Assembly (NCBI RefSeq): GCF_020740535.1
Contig: NZ_CP082362.1
Span: 1,364,001 to 1,428,000, forward strand
DNA length: 64,000 nucleotides
Origin: Streptomyces profundus
GTDB lineage: Bacteria; Actinomycetota; Actinomycetes; Streptomycetales; Streptomycetaceae
Direction of reading: 5' to 3'
The position numbers and the translations under genes are program-made. Shown here in pieces: positions 26,680-35,987 of the stretch. Numbering within the stretch: position 1 is the first letter of the stretch; each line of letters opens with the position of its first letter. Below the pieces are notes generated by a model, which saw nothing but the letters and a program-made list of their open reading frames with translations, was not told where the DNA came from and searched no databases.

Positions 26680-28128
26680 GTGGCGATCGAGGTGCCCCGC
26701 AGGGCGGTGCTCTCCCGACCGCTCTCGGTTCCGCTGATCGCCACGGTGGTCGGCGCGTTACCCCTGGCCGTGGCCGCGCAGCCGGGCACCGGGCTGCGGG
26801 ACACGACCTTCTGGCTCCAGCTGGTGGTGGCCTGCTACGCCGGAGTGCGGCTGTGCGCGATGGTGCTCTCCGGACGACGGCGCCTGGTGCAGGGCGCGTT
26901 CTGGCTCTTCGGCTATCTGGCCATGGGCATCGCGCCGTTGGCGCAGAGCGTGTTGGGGCGCGATCCGACGCCGGTGCTCGGGCCGCGCGAGGACACCCAG
27001 CTGGCGACGGCGCTGGTGCTGTGCGGCATGGTGGCCTTCGACGTGGGCGCGCTGCTGGCGCGGCAGCGCCCGGCGGGGCGGGAGCGGCGGCGTCCCGCGA
27101 CGGTCCACCGGGGCAGGCTGGCCTGCCTGGTGGTGTTCGCCTACGCGGCCAGCGGGCTGCTGATCGTCCAACTCGGCGGGCCCGCCGTCTTCTTCAGCAG
27201 CCGGCAGGAGATCAGCGCCAGCCTGGCCGAGGCGACGGGCGCCCCCGGCGGGCCCGGCGCCGAGGGCGGCGGGGAGGCGGGCAGCGCGCTGCTGCGCGGC
27301 TTCGGCACGGTGCCCGCGATGCTGGCGCTGCTGTTCCTGACCCGCTGGCTGGTCACCTCAAGGGCGGCCCGGCACCGGCCGGCCGTGCTGCTGCCCTGGG
27401 CTGGGTTGCTGGTGATCAACGCGATCGTCAACAACCCGATCTCCAACCCGCGTTACTGGTTTCTCACGGTGATGTTCGCGTTGCTGTTCACGGTCTTCCC
27501 CCGCAGTTCGGTGATGTACCGGGCGGCGCTGGCCCTGGGGTTGGCAGTGGCGCTGCTGGTCTTCCCCTTCACCGACCGCTTCCGCTACGACGACGAGGGA
27601 CGCAGGCCGCTGGAGACGGACTCGGTGTTGGAGCCGCTGGTCGTCAAGGACTACGACCAGCTCAACATGTTCGCCAACACCATCACCTTCGCCGGGGACG
27701 GCCATGGCCACTCGTACGGCGAGCAGCTGGCGGGCGCGGCGCTGTTCTTCGTGCCGCGTGGCGTCTGGGGTGACAAGCCGGAGGACACCGGCTTTCTCGT
27801 CGGTGGCTGGATGGGCACCGACAGCGCCAATCTCTCCTCCCCTCTGTGGGCGGAACTCTGGCTGGACTTCGGCCCGTTGGGCATGACGCTGGCCTTCGTC
27901 GGGATCGGCTACCTCTCGGCCCGCACGGACCGCCGCTATGTGCGCCGCACACTGGACGATCCCTCGCCGGGGAATGTGCTGGCCGTGGTGGTGCCCGTGC
28001 TCGCCGGCTACAGCTTCATCCTGCTGCGGGGGTCGCTTCTCCAGGCGTCAGGACGGATCGGCATCGCCGTGCTCTGTCTCGCGCTGGTCACCACCTTCCG
28101 TCACCATCCGCGCGCCGAGCTCCGCTGA
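26680..28128 (+). CDS. Wzy-like O-antigen/EPS polymerase
   Basis: 482 residues from GTG 26680, with GGAGG 8 nt upstream. Twelve or so hydrophobic helices. A large periplasmic-loop region carries the polymerase-type pattern DYDQLNMFANTITFAGDG, then YGEQLAGAALFFVPRGVWGD and KPEDTGF, followed by LWAELWLDFGPLGMTLAFVG. These match oligosaccharide repeat-unit polymerases of the Wzy/O-antigen polymerase families, which join lipid-linked repeat units outside the membrane. It is divergent from the acyltransferase and lies in the second half of the EPS locus. Confidence 0.83.
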   Translation: MAIEVPRRAVLSRPLSVPLIATVVGALPLAVAAQPGTGLRDTTFWLQLVVACYAGVRLCAMVLSGRRRLVQGAFWLFGYLAMGIAPLAQSVLGRDPTPVLGPREDTQLATALVLCGMVAFDVGALLARQRPAGRERRRPATVHRGRLACLVVFAYAASGLLIVQLGGPAVFFSSRQEISASLAEATGAPGGPGAEGGGEAGSALLRGFGTVPAMLALLFLTRWLVTSRAARHRPAVLLPWAGLLVINAIVNNPISNPRYWFLTVMFALLFTVFPRSSVMYRAALALGLAVALLVFPFTDRFRYDDEGRRPLETDSVLEPLVVKDYDQLNMFANTITFAGDGHGHSYGEQLAGAALFFVPRGVWGDKPEDTGFLVGGWMGTDSANLSSPLWAELWLDFGPLGMTLAFVGIGYLSARTDRRYVRRTLDDPSPGNVLAVVVPVLAGYSFILLRGSLLQASGRIGIAVLCLALVTTFRHHPRAELR

Positions 28129-28161
28129 GCCCGGGGCGCCCGGACGACGTAGCGTGGGGGC

Positions 28162-29037
28162 ATGTCGTCGACACCGGTGCTCTTCTGTGCTGACCCGCTC
28201 AACCCCCGCACGGTGGACGGGCACTTCGCGCCCGAGGCCCGTCAGGTGCGCGCGCTGGGCGGGAGCGTCGCGCTGATCGACCATGACGCGCTGCTGGCCG
28301 GGGACGCCGCCCTGGCCGTGGCCCGGGTGCCGCGCGGCCTCGGCCAGCTCTGGTATCGCGGCTGGATGATCCCGGCGGACGACTACGCCGCGCTGCACCT
28401 GGCCCTTCGGGCGCGTGACGCCGATCTGGTCGTCCCGCCCGAGCGCTATCGTTCCGCGCACCATCTCCCCGGCTGGTACGAGACGTTCGCCGCCGTGACG
28501 CCGGCGAGCGCCTGGCTGCCGACCGCGCCGGGCGTCGTCCCCGACGCGGCGGAGCTGGCCCGGGTGGCGAAGGCGCTGCCCGCCGGGCCCGGCATCGTGA
28601 AGGACTATGTCAAGTCCCGTAAGCACGAGTGGGACGAGGCGTGTTTCGTGCCCGATCTGACGGATGTGGCGGGGCTGCGGCGGGTGGTGGCCCGGCTGGT
28701 GGAGTCGCAGGGGGAGTTCCTCGCCGGTGGGGTGGTGCTCCGCGCGTTCGAGCGGTTCGTCGGGGAGGAGGCGCGGGTGTGGTGGCTGGACGGCGAGCCG
28801 CGCCTGCTGACCCCGCACCCGGACAGCGACGCGCACGCCGTGGCCACGCCGGAGCTCGATCATCTCCGAGGCCCCGTGCGGGACTTGGGCGCCCGCTTTG
28901 TCACCACGGATGTCGCCCGCCGGGACGACGGCGGCTGGCGGGTGGTGGAGGTCGGCGACGCCCAGGTCAGCGATCTGCATCGGGCCACCGCCCCGGAGGA
29001 GTTCGCCGCCCTGCTGGTGGGCCGGGGCGAAGCCTAG
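28162..29037 (+). CDS. ATP-grasp domain protein (DUF4343-like)
   Basis: 291 residues. The C-terminal half has an ATP-grasp-like pattern: GIVKDYVKSRKHEWDEACFV, VVLRAFERFVGEEARVWWLD and the metal-binding end VVEVGDAQVSDLH. It lacks a recognisable amide-acceptor domain, so the ligase substrate is unknown. The TAG shares CTAG with the convergent hydrolase gene (4-nt overlap of stop codons at 29034-29037). Confidence 0.75.
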   Translation: MSSTPVLFCADPLNPRTVDGHFAPEARQVRALGGSVALIDHDALLAGDAALAVARVPRGLGQLWYRGWMIPADDYAALHLALRARDADLVVPPERYRSAHHLPGWYETFAAVTPASAWLPTAPGVVPDAAELARVAKALPAGPGIVKDYVKSRKHEWDEACFVPDLTDVAGLRRVVARLVESQGEFLAGGVVLRAFERFVGEEARVWWLDGEPRLLTPHPDSDAHAVATPELDHLRGPVRDLGARFVTTDVARRDDGGWRVVEVGDAQVSDLHRATAPEEFAALLVGRGEA

Positions 29038-29741
29038 CCACGGCCCGGGGCCGTCTCGTCGAGCAGGACGCGGGCCAGCTCGCGCGGCTGGGAGAACATC
29101 GGCCAGTGGCCGGTGTCCATCCGGACCAGGCGCCAGCTCTCGCCCGCGAGCAGCTCGACCACGTCCGGCGTGGGCTGCTCGCCGTCGAGGAGGCATTTGA
29201 CGTAGCTGGCGGGCAGCTCGGCCAGCGATCCTTCCAGGACGGCCGGCTCCGTGAGGCTGGCGCCCGGGTGCGGGGTGGCGCCGGCCAGGAGGCGGCCGAT
29301 CTCCTCCTCGGTGAGGCCCTGCCCCGCGAACTCCTCGGCCGGCGGCGGGGGCCACCAGCCGTCGTTGTCGACGACGGCGTCGACCACGGCGGCGGCGAAG
29401 CCGCGGGCCGGGTTGGCGAACGGCTCGCCGTCGGCCGGCACATTGGCGTCCACGAAGACGACGCGGGCCAGCCGGTCGCCGATCCGCAGGGCCGCCTGGC
29501 CCACCGGAGTCCCCGAGTAGCTGTGGCCGACGAGGACGACGTTCCGCAGATCGAGGCGCTCGATCTCGTCGACGACGGCCCGCACATGGGCCTGCTGCCC
29601 TGCCGGCTCGGCGCTCCGCTCGGCGAGGCCGGGGAGCGTCAGCGCATGTGCTTCCTGCCCGGCGGCCCGCAGCTCGGCCACCACGTCGTCCCAGACTTCG
29701 GCACCCAGCCAGGCACCCGGTACCAGTACGAAGTTGTTCAT
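29034..29741 (-). CDS. Alpha/beta hydrolase
   Basis: 235 residues from ATG 29741 (MNNFVLVPGAWLGAEVWDDV). The nucleophile elbow is GHSYSG (Ser at about 84), the oxyanion strand FVLVPGAW near the start, and the catalytic His in DTGHWPMFSQPREL. This is the compact esterase/salicylate-esterase (MES) type common in actinomycetes. Substrate unknown. No clear link to the flanking EPS genes. Confidence 0.88.
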   Translation of the reverse strand: MNNFVLVPGAWLGAEVWDDVVAELRAAGQEAHALTLPGLAERSAEPAGQQAHVRAVVDEIERLDLRNVVLVGHSYSGTPVGQAALRIGDRLARVVFVDANVPADGEPFANPARGFAAAVVDAVVDNDGWWPPPPAEEFAGQGLTEEEIGRLLAGATPHPGASLTEPAVLEGSLAELPASYVKCLLDGEQPTPDVVELLAGESWRLVRMDTGHWPMFSQPRELARVLLDETAPGRG

Positions 29742-29751
29742 GTCCGGGACC

Positions 29752-30783
29752 CTAGAGCAGGGGTCTGACAACGCCGGCGCGATGCGTCAGCAGCGCCTCG
29801 GCGATCGCACGGTCCGGGTCGAGGTGCGCGCTGCCGTCGTCCCGTTCAGCGGCCCAGAGCAGGTTCTCCAGGACGCGGGCCAGCGTCCAGGCCACGGCCC
29901 CTGGCCTGTCGAGCCCGAGGACGTCGGTCATCAGGTCGAAGCGCCGCAGCACGGCCCGGGTGACATCGCCGGTGGCGAGCACGCCGTCCCAGCGGTTGTG
30001 GAGGGCCGGCAGCAGTTCGAACGCCGGGTCGCCGGCGAGCGGTTTGGGGTCGATGGCCAGCCAGGGGGCGCGGCGGTCGCCGTCCGGGAGGGGCGCGAGC
30101 ACGTTGTCGTAGTGCAGGTCCCAGTGGAGCAGCCGGTCACCGCAGCCGTCGCCGGCGACCTCGGCCAGCGCCCCGGCGCAGCACCCGATCAGCGCCCGAA
30201 CGTCCCCGGAGCCGGCGCCCAGGCGGGCGCGCGAACCGGCGCGCACGCCCGCGTCCAAGCCGGCTCCGGCGCCGGCGCGCGAAGCACGGTCCAGCAGATC
30301 GGCCGCGATGTCGGCGAGCCGCCGCGTCCCGGCGGGAGCCGGCGGCGCGTTGAGCCGCAGCAGCAGCTCGCAGAGGGTGGTGAGGGCGGCCTCCTCGTCG
30401 ACGACGCCGCCCAACGAGCGGCCGGCGTCGAGACGTTCCAGCAGCATCGAGCCGGACCCTGGGTCGTGCGCGAGGAGCCGCACCGCGCCGTCGCCGTCCC
30501 AGGCCCGCAGGGCGGCGGGCTCCCCCGCGGTCTCCTCGTCGACGGGCTGGAGCTTGAGCACCGCCGGCGATCCGTCGAGCCGCCGCACCGGCAGCACCAG
30601 GGCGACGGCGCCGCTGCCGGCCGGCCCGTCGAGCCGAAGCTCCCAGCGGCGCAGGCAGCTTCGGGCCAGGGCCGGCAGCGCGCCCAGCCAGGGGCGCCCC
30701 GCCGCGCCGAAGTAGGTGCCGTGCGCGGCGACCAGCGACGGCGGGATCTCGATGTCCGGCGTCCCGCGTGGGAGTGGGGGCAT
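29752..30783 (-). CDS. APH-type kinase (streptomycin 6-kinase family)
   Basis: 343 residues from ATG 30783, with GGAGG 9 nt upstream; GTG 30792 is also in frame. The sequence fits the aminoglycoside/hydroxyurea kinase family: VLKLQPVDEE for the ATP-binding lysine, SMLLERLDAGRSL for the hinge, catalytic LLHWDLHYDNVLA and AIDPKPLAGDPAFEL for the metal-binding aspartate. The insert at about 170-195 is an Ala/Gly/Arg low-complexity run (RAGAGAGLDAGVRAGSRA). It phosphorylates a hydroxyl group on an aminoglycoside or sugar. Resistance is possible but not shown. Confidence 0.83.
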   Translation of the reverse strand: MPPLPRGTPDIEIPPSLVAAHGTYFGAAGRPWLGALPALARSCLRRWELRLDGPAGSGAVALVLPVRRLDGSPAVLKLQPVDEETAGEPAALRAWDGDGAVRLLAHDPGSGSMLLERLDAGRSLGGVVDEEAALTTLCELLLRLNAPPAPAGTRRLADIAADLLDRASRAGAGAGLDAGVRAGSRARLGAGSGDVRALIGCCAGALAEVAGDGCGDRLLHWDLHYDNVLAPLPDGDRRAPWLAIDPKPLAGDPAFELLPALHNRWDGVLATGDVTRAVLRRFDLMTDVLGLDRPGAVAWTLARVLENLLWAAERDDGSAHLDPDRAIAEALLTHRAGVVRPLL

Positions 30784-30808
30784 GGCGGCCACCTCCGTTC
30801 ACCCCCAG

Positions 30809-30831
30809 CTTCGCAAACCGCCTGCGCGAAG
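30809..30831. terminator. Weak hairpin after flippase gene
   Basis: CTTCGC at 30809-30814 pairs with GCGAAG at 30826-30831, loop 11 nt, just downstream of the minus-strand flippase stop. Only six base pairs, so this is tentative. Confidence 0.3.
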
Positions 30832-30846
30832 GGCCGGCCTGCGCGG

Positions 30847-32103
30847 TCAGGCCCGGACGACGGTGCGCAGTTCCAGCGCGGCCCGGAGCCAGGAGGCCGC
30901 GGCCTTGGCGGCCGAGCCGATGGCCAGGCCCCAGGCGGCGCCGAGGATGCCGCCGATGGCGTAGCCGGTGAGCAGGGCGATCACCGACACCGCGGAGAAG
31001 ATCAGCTGGATGGGCAGGGTGGCACGAGGAGTGAGGACCCGCAGCAGCAGCAGCGCGCACGTGCCCAGGGCTATGAAGGCGTACTGGCTGCCGGTGGCCG
31101 TGAGGATGCCGGAGACGGAGTCCCAGGTGTCGCCGAGGAGTTCGCGGCCGACGCTGTCGGGCAGCACGGTGAGCACCAGCGCCCAGCAGACCGCGAAGGC
31201 GGCGAGGCCCCCGCCGGCGCCCAACGCGGCGCGCGCCTGGTGGTGCGCGCCCGGCTTGCGGTTCAGCAGCGGCGGGCCGAAGGCGGTGACCGAGTTGAGC
31301 AGCACATTGAGCGGTCCGAAGAGCGTGCTGGCCCCCCGCAGGGCGCCGACCGCGAGCGGGTTGGCGAGCAACCCGAGGCCGACGATGGCCAGTTGGGAGC
31401 CGGCGTTGCCGACCCCGAACTCCACGACGAAGCGGCGCCCCAGATGGCGGTGGCCGAGCAGCCGGGTGGGGCGCACGCCCCGCACGCCCCGCGTGCGCCA
31501 GGCGAGCACCCCGCCGCACAGCAGCAGCGCCGGCAGCGCCGAAAGGCCCCAGAGCAGCAGGAGTTGTCCCGGGCCCGTGCCGTGGGACTGGGCGGCCAGG
31601 ACCGGCACCACGACGGCCAGCCGCAGCACGTCGCCGGCCAGCGCGAGGTGGGGAAGCAGGAGGAGGGAGCAGGCGTAGCGCAGCGCGTCCTGGGTGAGGA
31701 CGATGGGCAGCACCAGGCCGACGGAGGTGAAGCCGGCCGCCGTCTCACCCGGCAGGGCGAACGTGACCAGCGCGAGCGGGGCGCCGAGCGCGACCGCGCC
31801 GACGAGGGTGAAGGCGGCGGCCTCGCGGCAGTGCCGGTGCAGGGTGAGGTCGGCGCCCTTGCGGAGCACCAGCGGCTGCCCGACGTAGGCGCCGGTGGCG
31901 CCGAGCAGCAGCGCGATGACCGTGTAGACCACGGCGAAGGAGGCGAAGTCGTCGGCCGTCGACTGGCGGGCGACAAAGATCACCACGACGATGTTGGTGA
32001 GCGCGGAGACGCCCTGGTCGGCGACGGCCGCCAGCGAGGTGAGGGACGTTCGGGGGGCGGGTGTCGCGGCCGATGGCGTGTTCGCGCCGGTTTCTCTGGT
32101 CAC
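30847..32103 (-). CDS. Wzx-like polysaccharide flippase (MATE/MOP superfamily)
   Basis: 418 residues from a GTG. About 12 hydrophobic segments, beginning SLAAVADQGVSALTNIVVVI followed by FVARQSTADDFASFAVVYTV, the usual opening of polysaccharide transport (RfbX/Wzx) proteins. It moves undecaprenyl-linked repeat units across the membrane for polymerisation. AAGAGAAAA lies upstream of the start. It is downstream of the Wzz/BY-kinase-like gene on the same strand (91-nt gap) and completes the flippase/polymerase/chain-length set in this window. Confidence 0.82.
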   Translation of the reverse strand: MTRETGANTPSAATPAPRTSLTSLAAVADQGVSALTNIVVVIFVARQSTADDFASFAVVYTVIALLLGATGAYVGQPLVLRKGADLTLHRHCREAAAFTLVGAVALGAPLALVTFALPGETAAGFTSVGLVLPIVLTQDALRYACSLLLLPHLALAGDVLRLAVVVPVLAAQSHGTGPGQLLLLWGLSALPALLLCGGVLAWRTRGVRGVRPTRLLGHRHLGRRFVVEFGVGNAGSQLAIVGLGLLANPLAVGALRGASTLFGPLNVLLNSVTAFGPPLLNRKPGAHHQARAALGAGGGLAAFAVCWALVLTVLPDSVGRELLGDTWDSVSGILTATGSQYAFIALGTCALLLLRVLTPRATLPIQLIFSAVSVIALLTGYAIGGILGAAWGLAIGSAAKAAASWLRAALELRTVVRA

Positions 32104-32194
32104 TGTCTGTTTTCTCTTGGCACTTTCTGGTGTGTTCTCCGGGCACCGCGTGGCCACGCCACTCCGGCCGGCGGCGGGGCGCGGCGGGCGTGCG

Positions 32195-33937
32195 CTACCG
32201 GGAGGAGCCGTCCTCCAGGTCGGCGGGGTCGAGGACGCGCAGGCCCATGGTCTCCGAGTTGGGGTCGCGGTGGTGGTCGGGCGCGGTGGCCCGGTGGGAG
32301 CCGGCGGGCCGTTCGGACCTCGGCTGGTGGGCTGGGGGCGGCGGATCGGGGGAGGCGCCGGTGGCCTGGCCGCGTGGGTCGTCGGAGCCGTTGCCCCACG
32401 AGTGGAGCACGGCGCCGAGCAGCAACCCGCCGGCGCCGACGACCAGTTCGCGGACCCGGGCGAGGTCCTCGCGGCGCACCTCGCTCGGGTCGCAGACGAC
32501 CAGCACGCCGTCGACGCGGTCGGTGAGCGCGATGGCGTCGGCGTAGGAGAGGACGGGCGGGGCGAGGACCACGACGACGGCGCCCTTGGCCTCGGCGTGG
32601 CCGATGAGTTCGGTGGCGGCGCGCGAGGTGAGGGCGCGCGGCACATTGCGCACGCGCCGCCCGGGGACCAGGTCGAAGATGCCGGACTCGCCGGCGTCGA
32701 TGGGGACGCGCAGCCCGGCCGGCCAGCCGCCGCCGTCCAGCCGCGCGGGGGTGCGTGCCCAGCCGGGGCGGACGCCGTCGGCGTGCCGGAGTTGGTTGAT
32801 CAGCGTGGGGGTACGCAGATCGGCCTCGACCAGCAGCGCGTCCATCCCCATCTCGGCGAACGCGGCGGTGATGTTGACGGCGGCGGCGAGCGGCGTCTCG
32901 ATGCCACCGCGCGGGGCGAGCACCAGCAGCCGGCGGCGCCCGGCGAACGCCTCGTCGTAGGCGAGGCGGAAGGCGATGGAGCGGTACTCCTCGGCGAGGC
33001 GGCCCTCGGCGAGGAGTTGCTCGGGGTCGCCGCGCCCGGCGCGCGGCAGGACGCCGAGGACGGGGGCGCGCAGCGCGCGGGTGACATCGCCGGCGGAGCG
33101 CACGGTGGGGTCGAAGACCAGCCGCACCCAGGCGGCGAGCAGGCCGAGGCCGATGCCGACGACATAGCCGAGGCCGAGCAGCAGCGGCAGCCCCGGGCCG
33201 GCCGGGCTGCCGGGCGGGGTGGCCTCGGTGATGACCCGGCCGCCGCTGGTGTCCAGGGCGCGCGCGGCGGAGATGTCGGAGTTGAGCTCGGAGATCCGGC
33301 CGACCACCTGGGAGAGGTCGGCGACGGCCAGGTCGTAGGCGGAGCCGCCCTCGACCAGGGTCTCCAACTCGGCCTGGAGCTGGTCGCGTCGCTCCAGCAG
33401 GGGTTCGCGCTGGCCCTCCAGGGATGCGACGTTCCGCGCGATGGTGTCGTCGGCGTCGGCCTGCCGGTTGGCGAGGTAGGCGGCGACGAAGGCGTTGGCG
33501 CGCTGGGCGGCGACCTCGGGGTCGCTCGCCGAGTAGGCGAAGCGCAGCACCTCGGTGTTGGGCGGGTTGGTGACCTGGAGACCGCGCTTGAGGCGGCCGA
33601 GGCTCTCGGAGGTGTTGAGCGCCTGGGCGGCGCGCTCGGCGACGATGTCGCTGACGGCGGTGCGGCGTTCGGACCCCATGGCGACCCGGTCCATGGAGGT
33701 GGCGGTGAACGGGTCGGCGGTGGGCGTGCGGACGGTGACCTCGCTGGTCGCGACGTAGCTCTCGTTGGCGGTCAGGCCGAGCCAGGCGCCGCCGGCCAGG
33801 CCGATGAGGATGCCGCAGATGATCAGCGTGCGGTAGCGCAGCAGCTGGCGGAACTGGTCGCGCAGCAGGTCGGGTTCGTCGTGCGGCTGGTGCTGGTGAC
33901 CGCCGGCGCGCGGCTCCTGGCCGCCGCCGGCGCTCAC
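32195..33937 (-). CDS. Wzz/BY-kinase-like chain-length protein with degenerate P-loop
   Basis: 580 residues from a GTG that overlaps the upstream GT4 stop (GTGA). The first membrane helix is near residues 35-56 (LIICGILIGLAGGAWLGL), then a Wzz extracellular domain with coiled coil (about 60-240), a second helix near 245-268, and a cytoplasmic kinase-like domain (about 300-500). In that domain the Walker A position reads APRGGIETPLAAAVN and has no GK(S/T), while Walker A' is kept as LLVEADLRTP and a Walker B-like strand as VVVVLAPPVL. The C-terminus has no tyrosine cluster. It probably sets EPS chain length; kinase activity is doubtful. Confidence 0.83.
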   Translation of the reverse strand: MSAGGGQEPRAGGHQHQPHDEPDLLRDQFRQLLRYRTLIICGILIGLAGGAWLGLTANESYVATSEVTVRTPTADPFTATSMDRVAMGSERRTAVSDIVAERAAQALNTSESLGRLKRGLQVTNPPNTEVLRFAYSASDPEVAAQRANAFVAAYLANRQADADDTIARNVASLEGQREPLLERRDQLQAELETLVEGGSAYDLAVADLSQVVGRISELNSDISAARALDTSGGRVITEATPPGSPAGPGLPLLLGLGYVVGIGLGLLAAWVRLVFDPTVRSAGDVTRALRAPVLGVLPRAGRGDPEQLLAEGRLAEEYRSIAFRLAYDEAFAGRRRLLVLAPRGGIETPLAAAVNITAAFAEMGMDALLVEADLRTPTLINQLRHADGVRPGWARTPARLDGGGWPAGLRVPIDAGESGIFDLVPGRRVRNVPRALTSRAATELIGHAEAKGAVVVVLAPPVLSYADAIALTDRVDGVLVVCDPSEVRREDLARVRELVVGAGGLLLGAVLHSWGNGSDDPRGQATGASPDPPPPAHQPRSERPAGSHRATAPDHHRDPNSETMGLRVLDPADLEDGSSR

Positions 33938-35229
33938 GCGGGCGCTCCCTCGGGCGGCGCGGCGCGGCGCGCGGCGCGCACGGGCGCCGGCTCGGTGGCG
34001 AGGGCCTCGTCCAGCAGCGCGGAGAGCCGCCCCAGGCCGGCCGCGCGGGAGAGGTGGCTGGCGGCGTAGGCGGCGCCGCGCGCGCCCAGCGCGTCGGCCG
34101 CCGCCGGGTCGGCGGCCAACGCCCGGGCGGCGGCGACGAGTTCGCCGGGGTCCTCGGGCGGCACGAGCCGGCCGGCGGCGGACCGGCGCAGCTCCTGGGC
34201 AGTGCCTCCGTTGCCGGCGACGGAGGCGATCACCGGGCGGGCGGCCACGAAGTAGGAGGTCAGCTTGGAGGGCACGCTCATGTCCAGGACGCTGGCCCGC
34301 TGGGTGACGACCAGCGCGTCGGCGGCGGCGAGGATCTCGGGGAACTCGTCGGCCGGGGCCGGGTCCAGCAGCCGGACGTTGGGCAGCGGCGCGGCCAGCC
34401 GTTCGAGATGGCCACGGACGCTGCCGTCGCCCATCAGCACCACCAGCAGCTCGGGGGCGATCCTGGCGGCGTCGATCAGCACGTCGAGGCCCTGCTTGAG
34501 GCCCATGTTGCCGGAGTGCAGCAGCACCGTCCGGCCCTCGGGCCAGCCCAGGGCGGCCCTGGTCTCCGCGCGCGGGCGCGAAGGGGGGCGCACATGCGAC
34601 CAGTTGGGGGTGAGCCGGATGCGGTGCGCCGGCACGCCGAGGGCCCGCACGCGCTCCCGGAAGCTCTCGTGGATCACCCCGACCAGGGTGGCGCCGGCCA
34701 GCATCCGCCGCTCGACCGAGGAGGCGACCGAGGCCACCCGCCCCCCGCCGCTGATGCCGCTCTGCGCGGCAGCCGCGCCCATCAGATCCTGCACGACGGG
34801 CAGGAACGGGACGCCGTAGCGGCGGGCGAGGCGGGCGGCCAGCAACCCGCCGGCCAGGCTCGGCACCTGGGCGACCACCGCGTCGGGGCGCGCGATCCGG
34901 GGCGGGGCCAGCAGCCCGTGGCCCAGGATGGTGCCCTCGTAGGCGGCGCGCCGAAGCGCGCTCTGGCGCGCCGGCACATAGTGTCTTCGGCGGTGCACCA
35001 GCACGCCGGCGTGATCGTCGACGAGCCGCCAACGCCCCCGGTAGTCGGGGTCGGTGCGCCAGGCCGGGTAGTGCGGAAGGCCGGCGAGGACATGGACCTC
35101 CGCGCCCCGCTCGTGCGCCCAGTGCTCGGCGAGCTGGGTGGCGTAGGGGCCGATCCCGGCCTGCTCCGGGGCGAAGTTGGTGGATACCAGCAGCAGACGT
35201 TCGCCGCCAGAGCCCGGCGGATTGCGCAC
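33934..35229 (-). CDS. Family 4 glycosyltransferase (WbuB-like)
   Basis: 431 residues. The GTG at 35229 has GGAGG six bases upstream and precedes VSTNFAPEQAGIGPYATQLA, so longer in-frame starts are rejected. The protein has the WbuB/WcaI pattern: HVLAGLPHYPAW, PVVQDLMGAAA, then the donor domain LLHSGNMGLKQGLDVLIDAA and the end motif SVPSKLTSYFVAARPVIASV. It adds a sugar to the growing lipid-linked EPS unit. Translational overlap (4 nt) with the Wzz-like gene links it to polymer export. Confidence 0.88.
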   Translation of the reverse strand: MRNPPGSGGERLLLVSTNFAPEQAGIGPYATQLAEHWAHERGAEVHVLAGLPHYPAWRTDPDYRGRWRLVDDHAGVLVHRRRHYVPARQSALRRAAYEGTILGHGLLAPPRIARPDAVVAQVPSLAGGLLAARLARRYGVPFLPVVQDLMGAAAAQSGISGGGRVASVASSVERRMLAGATLVGVIHESFRERVRALGVPAHRIRLTPNWSHVRPPSRPRAETRAALGWPEGRTVLLHSGNMGLKQGLDVLIDAARIAPELLVVLMGDGSVRGHLERLAAPLPNVRLLDPAPADEFPEILAAADALVVTQRASVLDMSVPSKLTSYFVAARPVIASVAGNGGTAQELRRSAAGRLVPPEDPGELVAAARALAADPAAADALGARGAAYAASHLSRAAGLGRLSALLDEALATEPAPVRAARRAAPPEGAPA

Positions 35230-35442
35230 GACTGTCCTCCCTCTGGGCCCTCCCCTGGCAGCGGAGAACTCCCCCGGCAGCGGTGGCGCCCAGCCTATCC
35301 GCGCCTCATGGGAGAACACTACTGTGCGTCAGGACCCGGACGCGCGGGCCGCGTTGCCCGCCATCCTGGACCATCCCGGGCGGGTCTCGCCATTCCGGTC
35401 CGGCCGGCCGACCGTCCGGGTTAGGCTGCGGGACGGGGGACG

Positions 35443-35484
35443 GACAGGGCGAGTGGTCCGTATACGGGGATCGACAGGGCGAGT
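35443..35484. repeat. Direct repeat GACAGGGCGAGT, period 30
   Basis: Two identical 12-mers (35443-35454 and 35473-35484) lie 36-77 nt upstream of the cytidylyltransferase ATG, in the 290-bp divergent region after the GT4 start. Period 30 is close to three DNA turns, compatible with a regulator binding two half sites. No protein is assigned. Confidence 0.4.
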
Positions 35485-35519
35485 TCCGCTTCACGACCGG
35501 CCATGGGGGGTTCGGGCGT

Positions 35520-35987
35520 ATGCAGACCGTGGGCTATGCACCGGGGGTCTACGACCTCTTCCATGTGGGGCACCTCAACATCCTTCGCCATGCGCGCGGC
35601 CACTGCGACTACCTCGTCGCCGGCGTGGTCTCCGACGAGATGGCGCTCCTGGCCAAGGGCAGGCCGCCGGTGATCCCGCTGGTGGAGCGGCTGGAGATCG
35701 TCCGCAGCATCCGCCATGTGGACGCCGCGTTCGTGGAGACCGTGCCCGACAAGCTGGACACCTGGCAACAGGTCAGGTTCGACGTGCTGTTCAAGGGCGA
35801 CGACTGGCGCGGCACGGCCAAGGGCGAGAAGTTGGAACGCGACTTCGCCGAGGTCGGGGTGCGCGTCGTCTACTTCCCCTACACCGTCCACACCTCAAGC
35901 ACTCAGCTGCGCGGCGCGCTGGACGCGCTGAGCGCCGACAGCTCGCGGAACCACTTCACGGAGAACGCCGCGCAGAACAGGCCGTAG
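35520..35987 (+). CDS. Cytidylyltransferase (TagD/glycerol-phosphate type)
   Basis: 155 residues from ATG 35520 (MQTVGYAPGVYDLFHVGHLN). The nucleotidyltransferase motifs are GVYDLFHVGHLNIL (HxGH) near residues 8-21, KGDDW near 100 and the terminal TVHTSSTQLR in place of the usual ISTT. It forms CDP-glycerol, CDP-ethanolamine or a similar alcohol nucleotide. Directly downstream and convergent lies a CDP-alcohol phosphotransferase whose 3' end overlaps by 85 nt, so the pair may decorate a polymer or make a phospholipid. A long upstream extension is not conserved. Confidence 0.85.
   Translation: MQTVGYAPGVYDLFHVGHLNILRHARGHCDYLVAGVVSDEMALLAKGRPPVIPLVERLEIVRSIRHVDAAFVETVPDKLDTWQQVRFDVLFKGDDWRGTAKGEKLERDFAEVGVRVVYFPYTVHTSSTQLRGALDALSADSSRNHFTENAAQNRP

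Noticed and set aside
29734..32526. 930-codon plus-strand open frame opposite the kinase and flippase
   Set aside because: Gln/Arg/Gly-rich shadow composition.
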